From assembly GCA_001275005.1 (NCBI GenBank), contig JWZX01002810.1:1-18856 (forward strand): 18,856 nt of DNA. The letters are read 5' to 3'. Below the pieces are notes generated by a model, which ran no database searches, was not told the origin of the DNA, and saw only the letters and a list, made by a program, of their open reading frames with translations. The stretch comes from Chrysochromulina tobinii. Its lineage: Eukaryota; Haptophyta; Prymnesiales; Chrysochromulinaceae. Below, in pieces: positions 1 to 6,672 of this stretch (the first letter of the stretch is position 1; each line of letters begins with the position of its first letter). A program made the position numbers and the translations under genes.

Positions 1-339
1 GGCGACGGCGGGGGCGACGCGGGGGCGACGGTGGTGGCGACGGTGGTTGGCGACGGTGGTGGGAATGGAGGCGGCGGCAACGGAGGCGGCGGCGACGGCG
101 GTGGAAAAGGTGGTGGCGACGGCGGTGGCGACGGTGGTGGGAATGGAGGCGGCGGCAACGGAGGCGGCGGCGTTGGCGGTGGTGGCGAAGGCGGTGGCGA
201 AGGCGGAGGTGATGGGGGGCTCGGCGGCGAGGGTGGCAGTGAGGGCGGAGGTGGAGCGGGCGGCGGTGGAGCGGGCGGCGGTGGAGCGGGCGGCGGTGGC
301 GAGGGTGGAGAGGGCGGCGGCGGCGGCGGCGGCGGATAA
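1..339 (+). repeat. GGN-rich simple sequence; possible Gly-rich (or opposite-strand Pro-rich) protein end
   Basis: The stretch is built almost only of GGC, GGT and GGA triplets with scattered GAC, GAA and GCG. Read on the plus strand it is an open glycine-rich frame that enters from the left edge and stops at a TAA at 337-339. Read on the minus strand it is an open proline-rich frame with Ser-Pro-Pro-Pro runs like those of hydroxyproline-rich algal wall proteins, leaving at the left edge. Nothing here decides between the two strands or a non-coding repeat, because no domain, splice site or start is attached. Confidence 0.55.
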
Positions 340-346
340 TGAGTGT

Positions 347-406
347 GGGGGGTATGCGAATGGGGGGTATGCGAATGGGGGGTATGCGAATGGGGGGTAT
401 GCGTGT
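347..406. repeat. 15-bp minisatellite, 4 copies
   Basis: Four head-to-tail copies of the unit GGGGGGTATGCGAAT; the last copy ends in GTGT instead of GAAT. The copies are otherwise identical, so the array is recent or kept uniform. It begins just after the TAA that closes the Gly-rich frame. No protein domain overlaps it. Confidence 0.9.
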
Positions 407-419
407 GGGGCGCATGGGG

Positions 420-455
420 GTGATGCGGGTGATGCGGGTGATGCGGGTGATGCCT
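420..455. repeat. 9-bp repeat, 4 copies
   Basis: Four tandem copies of GTGATGCGG, the last ending CCT. It lies 13 bp after the 15-bp array, and both share a GGNATGCG core, so one may derive from the other. Confidence 0.85.
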
Positions 456-1751
456 ATGGAAGAGGAGTCTCCGGGGCTCTCTTGGGACGTGCTCGTGAAC
501 AGCCAGCTCAATGGATGCCGGGGCTACGTCCTGGCTGATGGTTGGGTCGCTGATTAGGATTCCGCTCTTGGCGGTGGCGACCAACGTGAGGGCGATTGTG
601 ACTGTCAGCATCCTTCTCCGACAGCGGCGTGTACTCGGTGGGCACCAGCCAATCTGTGCAAGAGAGCCAGTCGAGACGACGGAGTGAGCGTCATCAAGGG
701 TGCAGTGGGCGCAGTGGCCACCAGCGCTGTCGATGTCCGCACAGTTCTCCCAACCGCACCTGTGCGGACAGCGCTTCAGTCGCAGTGATGGGAAAGGTGC
801 GGTGGCCACAGGTGCGGTGGCTGCAGCGCTGGTTCTTTCCAATCTCTTGCCGCGCACCTGCGGACGCGGCTTCCGGCTCGAGCGCGTTCGCCCTTGGTCT
901 CGTGCAAACGAGAGACCCCGCGGCTTTTCAGTTTCGTTGATGAGTGCGGGTATGACGCCGTCGGCGATCGGCCACTCCGAAAAAGGAACTCTTGTCGAGG
1001 TAAGTTTAACCTCCGAAAAATGTTAAACGCCAAGGTATGAAGGTGCGTCTGTGAATGATATGAATGTTAACAGACAAAAGCAAGTGAGAAGTGACGAGAA
1101 CGAAATTCTTCCGTTTCGATTGTCCCCATCGCAGCACTATCGCAGCCGGAAAAACTATCTTGAAAAGTTGAAATCTTCCATCATTGTATGCTGTGAATTT
1201 GATCGGCCGTTTCGCAATGTAACGTCACGACGCGTCATCGTCAGTCAATCAGTCTCTTTTGTCATGTCGACACACGGCGCGCCCACCGCTATGCCCTATG
1301 CGAGCTTGCGAGGTGCACCTCAGTCCTCAGGCCACCACCTTGGCCACCACATGGTTCCATGCACCCCGGCCACCGCGGCGGTCTCTGCCTCTCTCGAAAA
1401 GAGAGTCGCAACACGCAATAGAGCGGACGGTAAGCGGACGGCTCTGCGGGGCGGGACTGGCGCCCGACGCAACGAAACGCGCCTTGCATTACGATACGTA
1501 GTACGAAAAGCACGACTCTCTACCTCGCTGGACGCTGGAGCTGGACCGTCTCCGTCAAACTACAAACAAAGCTAAATGCGCAAGTGCGGCTAAAAACGAA
1601 AGTGTACCCTACCGCGCCAACCCTGTTTTCCGCCGTCACCACTGTAGGTTCTCGGGAGGCTCTGATAGCCTGATTGTGGCGTGGCTGAGGAGACTCACAC
1701 ACCATTCTGTGAGGCGCCGAGGACGAGGAACCTCTCCCCGTCCCAGGTCCC
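456..1751. other. Stretch with no supported gene
   Basis: No reading frame here carries a recognisable domain. Two plus-strand open frames (700-1026 and 1051-1575) begin with ATG, but their composition looks random and nothing in them resembles a known family. A strong splice-donor-like string, GAG followed by GTAAGT, occurs at 997-1005, and the 10-mer CTCCGAAAAA occurs twice around it (975-984 and 1011-1020). The part from about 1000 to 1260 is clearly lower in GC than the rest. The right end should contain the 3' untranslated region of the PX-domain gene, which ends at 1752 on the minus strand. Confidence 0.5.
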
Positions 1752-4128
1752 TCAAGCGTCAACCCCCAGGAACGCTCGCAACCTCGCAACATGGCGGGGC
1801 AGTGCATTGACGTCGGTCGTCTGCCACACAGCCTGGTCCCTAGTGAGCGCGAGCACCTGCTGCAGGTAACCCTCGAGGATCTTCCTTCTCTGCTCCTTGA
1901 AGACCCTCGACTGCAACTTCCGCGGCATGCGCAGCGCGCCAATCACGAAGCCCTCGCCGAGCCCTTGAGGCACGAGCTGCGGGCAAAGGGTCTTGTGAAG
2001 CAATTCAAACAGCGTCAGCCGCTTCTGCGTGGCAAAGACCCTCTGGGTGCCGTCGCCAAGAGCGACCGTCGTGCGGATCCGATACTCAGTGTACCCGTGC
2101 TCGTCGGTGAAACTCGAGATCGTGATACTGTCGATGCTCTTCAGCAAGGCCTGCGCCACATCCACTCTTTCAGCCACTTCCGCTGCAGATGCTGGTGCCG
2201 ATGCCGTGGCGAGTTCGAGTATGATGCTCTCGAACTCAGCCGCTTCCGCTTCCGCAAACTCCTCGGCCTCTGCACCTTCTGCCCCCGCCTCCTCGGCCGC
2301 TGTCTCCTCGGCAGGCGCCGCCTTGGGCGCCGCCTGGGCTCGTGTCATCTCAGCCGCTGCGGCCTCAGCAGCGGCCTTCTCCGCCGCGGCCTTCTCAGCC
2401 GACTCGGTAGCGGCCATCTCCGCCGCAGCCGCCTCGGCCTCGGCCTCGGCCTCGGCCTCCGCCGCCGCCGCCGCCTCCGCCTCCGCCGCCTCGGCCGCCG
2501 CCTTCTCAGCCGCGGCCGCCTCGGCCGCCGCCATCTCAGCCGCGGCCGCCTCGGCCGCCGCCTTCTCAGCCGCGGCCGCCTCAGCCACTGTGACAGCCAC
2601 CTCGACCTCAGCGGCTGATTTGGTCGTTGACGCTGCTTCGGCCGCTTTCTCAGCCGCAGCCGTCTCAACCGATGCCACCTCAACCGCGGTCTCGTTCTCC
2701 TTGCCTGCCACCGTAGTCGCCTCGAACGCAGAGGCAGCCTTCTCGTCGGCTGCCTCTTCTTTCTCCTTCTCCTCGGCAGCGTTTGCCTCCGTCTCCGCCG
2801 CCGCTGCCATGGCCTCAGTCGCGGCCGCCTCCGCCGCCTCCGCCTCCGCCTCCGCCGCCACGGCCTCCGCCTCTGCGGCCGCCGCCTTCTCCACAGTCGT
2901 GGCCGTGGCCGCACGCTGCCGCGCCTCTGCCACACGCTGGCGTGCATTCGAGGCACGATCGATGTCGTGCTGCGGGTCTGACACGTGGAGCCGCCCCACC
3001 TCCCTTTGCTCGGAGGAGTACTCTCCGTACTGCGGGTCTGACAAGTGGAGCCGCCCCACCTCCCTTTGCTCGGAGGAGTACTCTCCGTATTGCGGGTCTG
3101 ACAAGTGAAGCCGCCCTACCTCCCTTTGCTCGGAGGCATACTGTCCTATGTGCTGTGGGTCATACAGATCGAGCCGCCCCACCGCCCGTGGAGTCGACAG
3201 ATGGTTTTCGCCGATCTGCGACCTACCAAGGCGAAGCCGCCTCACCCCGGCCTCCGTCGCTGCCAGCGTCGCTGCCTCGGCCCTCGCCTCTATCCCCGCG
3301 TCTGCCTCCGCCTCGGCCTCCGCCCCCTCCGCCTCCTCCGCCTCCTCCGCCCCCTCCGCCTCCTCCGCCTCCTCCGCCTCCTCCGACTCCTCCGCCTCCG
3401 CCTCCTTCTTCAAGATTGCTGCCTTCGCCTCCGCCGCAGCAGCCTTCGCCTCCGCCGCCTCCGCCTCCGCCTCCGCCGCAGCCACCTCCGCCGCGGTCGT
3501 CGCCTCCGCCGCACGCTGTCGCGCCTCTGCCGCACGCCGACGCGCGTTCACGGCATCCTCTCGCGCCTGGGCTTGGCGCTCTGCCTTGAGCCGCGCCCAG
3601 CGATTCGCCTCCTCGCGCCGGCGCGCAATCTCATCGGGATTGAGCTCCGCCACGATATTGGTGTCGCCGTCGAGGAGCTTTGATCGCTCGAGGAAGAGCG
3701 CCGCTCCCCGTAATCTGTGTCGCGCGAGTCGTGATCTGTGAGTGAGAAGGGTCTCCGCGAGGCGCACAGCGAAGTCCAAGGGCCGCGTGAGCCTACTTCT
3801 TCTTCCCTGCTTCTGGCGGCGTGGCGTCCTTCTGCTTCTCGTCAACCTTTCCACTCAGTGCAAGCTCATCACCTTCTAAGAGACGTGCACGCCGGGCAAA
3901 GAGGTCCTCGCCACCAGCTGACTCCCGCGATGGCGGCGGCGCAGCATCCTTCTGCTTCTCTTCGACCTTTCCGCTCAGCGCAAGCTCGTCACCCTCCAAG
4001 AGTCGTGCACGCCGTGCAAAGAGGTCCTCCCCACCAGCCGCACGTCGTCGAGGCGGCGGCGGCCCAGTGGCGGCTGCCTCCGCCGGTTTTCCCTCCGCGG
4101 CAGGCGTCTTGAGCAACTGCCTAATCAT
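1752..4128 (-). CDS. PX-domain protein with long Ala/Glu coiled coil (2 exons)
   Basis: Model: exon 1 at 4128-3797, intron, exon 2 at 3714-1752, giving 764 residues. The start is the first true ATG in the exon 1 frame. Residues 1-130 hold three copies of a motif of the form LF-x-x-R-x-[KR]-LL-[DE]-GD, centred on F37, F77 and F118; the third is completed only after splicing. Most of the middle is Ala/Glu-rich and predicted coiled coil, interrupted by a 20-residue repeat (3 copies plus a partial) containing [10 protein letters not shown]. The last ~124 residues (about 641-764) look like a PX domain, the fold that binds phosphoinositides on endosomal membranes. They show a KRLTLF segment where PX proteins have R-[RK]-[YF]-x-x-F, a MPRK segment at the Pro-rich loop, and an [13 protein letters not shown] helix ending in LRAFLG. 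A role in membrane trafficking is inferred from the domain only. The PX call is fairly firm; the coiled-coil body could be truncated or extended by other introns. Confidence 0.75.
2971..3180 (-). repeat. 60-bp coding repeat, 3 copies plus a partial
   Basis: Units begin at 2971, 3031 and 3091, each 60 bp, followed by a diverged partial copy at 3151-3180. They are in frame and encode a 20-residue repeat carrying GRLHLSDPQ and an EYSSEQREV segment. This Tyr/Ser-containing block separates two Ala/Glu-rich coiled-coil blocks. Confidence 0.9.
3715..3796 (-). other. Predicted intron of the PX-domain gene
   Basis: On the minus strand it starts GTAGGC and ends GACACAG, 82 nt. Exon 1 leaves two bases of a codon and exon 2 supplies one, so the frame is kept. 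A second acceptor (exon 2 from 3735) has the same phase and would add seven residues. The 3714 acceptor is preferred because it puts the third LF...LL-GD motif 41 residues after the second, and the first two are 40 apart. Without splicing, exon 1 meets a stop at 3795-3793. Confidence 0.65.
3824..4040 (-). repeat. 120-bp coding repeat, 2 copies
   Basis: 3824-3920 and 3944-4040 are near-identical copies with a 120-bp period. They encode two copies of a segment containing [20 protein letters not shown] in the PX-domain protein. Differences are mostly at third codon positions, which suggests selection on the protein. Confidence 0.85.
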
Positions 4129-4307
4129 CGGAGCAGTTGCCACTGTTCCCTGCGCACCTTCTTGTCCGCGCACGCTCCATGAGGGGCGGCTCCGCGGACC
4201 TCGCGCGCCCGGGCGCGCGCGGGGACTCCGGCGAGCCTGTGAGTGTGAAGTCAAAACAGACTAAGAGGAAAATTGACGCTGGCAACAGGCCAGCAAGCGG
4301 GGCGCCG

Positions 4308-4496
4308 CTAAGGAGTGTTGCGATTTTGGGCTTGTTTGGGGCTTTGTTGATACAGCTCATATGCGAGCACGCCGAAGGAGAAGACGTCCGCAGGCAGACC
4401 GTACGGCAACCCCTTGTCAACCTCGGGCGCCACGTAGAGCTGCGAGCCGATCCATTCCGTCGGCTGGGGCGCCGGCGGCGCGCCCGGGGCCCGCGG
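4308..4496 (-). pseudogene. Fragment of a protein kinase C-lobe (subdomains VIII-IX)
   Basis: An open stretch between stops at 4499-4497 and 4310-4308 encodes WIGSQLYVAPEV followed by ADVFSFGVLAYEL. These match the G-[ST]-x-x-Y-x-APE of the kinase activation segment and the D-x-[WF]-SFG of subdomain IX, in the right order and spacing. The style is closest to TKL-type kinases. No HRD or DFG motif is visible upstream on this strand, and only about 340 bp separate it from the divergent gene starting at 4837, too little for an N-lobe. It is therefore either a decayed relic or a lone exon: a CAG just before the PTEW codons could be an acceptor, and GTATCA after YEL a donor. Not a complete kinase. 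Confidence 0.55.
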
Positions 4497-4836
4497 CTAC
4501 GCCGAAACGCAACGCACGCCGCGCCGATCACTGCGGCGAGCGAGATGAGACGGACAGGTGGTGGCCGTGCGAAGACGGGTGCGCGTAATATGAGACAAAG
4601 TTACGGTGCCGGTACCGGTACTTGCGTCCCCAAAAAAGGAATTCGTGGAACTGCGTGGAAGAGAGAAGAGGTCGGCGGCTCGTCCGCGGCCCTCAGCCCA
4701 GCATGCCCGAAGGGTACGGTCGCCAATTGTCGCTAGGCAGGCTCAGCCGCGCGCGCTCGGAGTTGATTCCGCCTGCTAGCAAGCTTCCAGCGGCGCGCCG
4801 CCCGGGGGCTCCAGGGGCGCGCCGCCCGGGGGCTCG
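4497..4836. other. Intergenic region upstream of the hydrolase gene
   Basis: No domain-bearing frame was seen on either strand. It holds the 5' flank of the hydrolase gene and ends in a 20-bp direct repeat next to its ATG. Confidence 0.45.
4792..4835. repeat. 20-bp GC-only direct repeat just before an ATG
   Basis: GGCGCGCCGCCCGGGGGCTC occurs at 4792-4811 and 4816-4835 (24-bp period). The second copy ends one base before the ATG of the hydrolase gene, so it lies in its 5' untranslated region or core promoter. Each copy is GC-only except for one T. Confidence 0.9.
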
Positions 4837-6240
4837 ATGGGGTCGTGGGGCTTCGAATTCTATCCGGGCACTGCGAAGCGCGAGCGCATCGCAATGCCGG
4901 CCGTGCCTTTGGGCCGCCTCTTCGAGAGATTGGAGGTTGCGATGCGCGTCCTCTACCTCACCCCATGGCTTCTCCTTGCGCTGCTGCTGCTGCTCCGCGT
5001 GCTTCCCGCCGAGCCCCTCATCAGCCCGGCAGCCGAGAGTGCCATGTGGTACTACATCATCGTTGTCGGATCCTTCGAGGCCCTCAATTACCTGATGATC
5101 ATTCCCTTGTCGGCCTGGGATAAAGGGCACGGCGCGAACGCCTTCGGCCACTTGTACTGCTACTTCGGACCCATGGATTACACGCGCCCGAGCCAGTCGG
5201 GGCTGACGAACGCGCGCGTGGTGCGCGTGCCCACGAGCGACGGTGAGACCCTCGGCGCGTGGCACGTTCTCCCTGGCGGCGCGCCCTCGCGCGAGGTGGC
5301 CGTCGCCGTGGCTGCGGGCGCTCCGATCGACGGCGTGTACGATGAGGCGCTGCGGCGGGCGGATAGCTTGGCGGGTGTCAAGGCGATCCTCTACTTGCAT
5401 GGTATGGGCTACTGACCACCCCCTTACCTCACCTACCCTCATACCATACTGACCTACCCCTTGACCACACCTACTCCCATATCATACTGACCTAACCCCT
5501 TAGGCATGGGCGAGTCGCGCTGCAAGTGGGTGGTCGTCGAGCATCTGAAGTTCATCTCGTCGCTGCTCGGTCTGCATGCACTCGCCATCGACTACCGAGG
5601 CTTCGCCGACTCGAGCGGCAGCCCGACGGAGACAGGTCTATGCACAGATGCTGCAGCAGGGGTACAGTGGCTGTGTGAGCACGGCGGCATGCGTCCCGAT
5701 GAGGTAGTCGTGTGGGCTCACTCGCTCGGCACCGGGGTTGCCGTACGCCTCGCGCTCGCGCTCCAGGCGAAAGACACGCCATTACGAGCGCTCATCCTCG
5801 AGTCTCCGTACCTCTCACTGCGGCTGGCGGCGATGAAGCACCCGGCGTCGCTCGCGTATCGGGCGCTCCCGTTTGGGAACTGGCTCGTCTACTCGCTCTG
5901 GCGCGGGCGCGACGAGTTAAACACCAAGAAGCGGATAGGCGACTTGGAGCTGCCGATGCTGCTGCTCCATGGCACCGATGACATCATGCTACCCATCCAG
6001 CACGGCCAGACGCTCAACGCGCTGCTCTCCGAGCGAGACCCGCGCGTTCAGCTCGTGGCGCCGCACGCCTTCGTCCCTCTAGAGAAGGGCGGCCACCTCG
6101 ACTCGATCTTCCACGAGGCAACGCTCCCCTCGATCCTCGACTTCCTTCATGGGCGCAGCGGGCGTGCCAAAGCGGCGCTCGCCCCGGACAGAAAACCGCC
6201 GACGGACACCTTGCCTCTCGCCGACGTTGAATATTTGTGA
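4837..6240 (+). CDS. ABHD12-like membrane serine hydrolase (2 exons)
   Basis: Exons 4837-5401 and 5504-6240 join in phase to 433 residues. The N-terminus has a hydrophobic anchor (about residues 36-58, LTPWLLLALLLLL) and a second hydrophobic stretch near 70-95. The alpha/beta-hydrolase core follows: YLHG (oxyanion strand) spanning the splice junction, AIDYRGFADSSGSPTETG, nucleophile elbow AHSLG with Ser262, acid in HGTDD (Asp347 or Asp348) and His386 in GGHL. This order and wording match the ABHD12/ABHD13 group; human ABHD12 is a membrane lysophosphatidylserine lipase. The exact substrate here is inferred. The ATG at 4837 opens the frame, but internal ATGs at 4894 and 4942 are possible starts. 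Nothing is missing from the catalytic triad. The gene is divergent from the kinase fragment and PX gene, and in tandem with the next gene. Confidence 0.88.
5402..5503 (+). other. Intron of the ABHD12-like gene, internally repetitive
   Basis: GTATGG...CCCCTTAG, 102 nt. The exon before it ends after the first base of a Gly codon, and the exon after supplies the other two, giving LHG-MGESR in the conserved oxyanion loop. Retaining the intron adds Met-Gly-Tyr and then a TGA, so an unspliced mRNA would encode a protein without the catalytic residues. The intron is a tandem duplication of a ~37-bp C/T/A unit (5413-5449, 5450-5487, partial 5488-5502). Confidence 0.9.
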
Positions 6241-6672
6241 ACGGACGACACTTATTACTTTTTTCGTCTCTACCGTATACATACACATCATGTGTAAAAC
6301 TTACAAGTGATACAACGGCGAACGGGGCGGGGATTGGGCGGATAACGCGGGGGCTCGGGCGGGGTTTCCGATATTGACAACATGCTGATCAATATTTAAT
6401 TGATATAATTACGTGATTACGTTCCGTCCCTTCACGCAGGACGCCGGGGACTCTTCTTCTCGGTTCACTTCTCGGAAACCGCAAGCCGGCTCACAGCCGT
6501 TTCACACCAGGGTGTGAAAGGTCTCAGCTCTCCGTCTGCATGTGTCTCATGTGAGGCTTGGCCTGTATTGTATTATATTGTCTTCACAGCTGTGCTGCTT
6601 ACGTGTTGTGTGTATTCATAATGAAAGGCCGAGACTTGACTTGAGTTTGCTTTTGAAGGCCGGGCGGGGACG
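6241..6672. promoter_or_regulatory. Intergenic region with AT-rich patch before the oxygenase gene
   Basis: A 432-bp gap between two tandem genes. The first part should be the 3' end of the hydrolase mRNA; a TGTAA string, a poly(A) signal in some algae, lies at 6293-6297. Around 6370-6425 the sequence is sharply AT-rich in an otherwise GC-rich window. It has an inverted repeat ATCAAT/ATTGAT (6388-6393 and 6399-6404) and ATTACGT twice (6408-6414, 6416-6422), similar to bZIP-type sites. This is the best promoter candidate for the downstream gene. Confidence 0.4.
6500..6519. promoter_or_regulatory. Perfect inverted repeat upstream of the oxygenase-acetyltransferase gene
   Basis: TTTCACACC, two bases (AG), then GGTGTGAAA: nine-base arms with no mismatch, 153 bp before the ATG at 6673. 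The arms equal those of the palindrome bound by animal T-box (Brachyury) dimers, but that family is not known from algae. A binding site for some other dimeric factor, or a small hairpin in the leader, is more likely. Confidence 0.45.

Noticed and set aside
1051-1575. 174-codon plus-strand frame starting with ATG
   Set aside because: Mixed composition, no motif, and only a moderately long open frame in GC-rich sequence; not enough to call a gene.
2029-3589. Long Ala/Ser- and Pro-rich plus-strand frames opposite the PX gene
   Set aside because: They are reverse readings of the Ala/Glu repeat codons and contain no domain, while the minus strand ends in a PX-like domain.
4129-4254. Upstream extension of the PX gene first exon
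   Set aside because: The frame is open to 4254 but begins with TTG, not ATG, and encodes an Arg/Pro/Gly-rich stretch; the first true ATG is at 4128. An upstream exon ending at a CACAG acceptor cannot be excluded.
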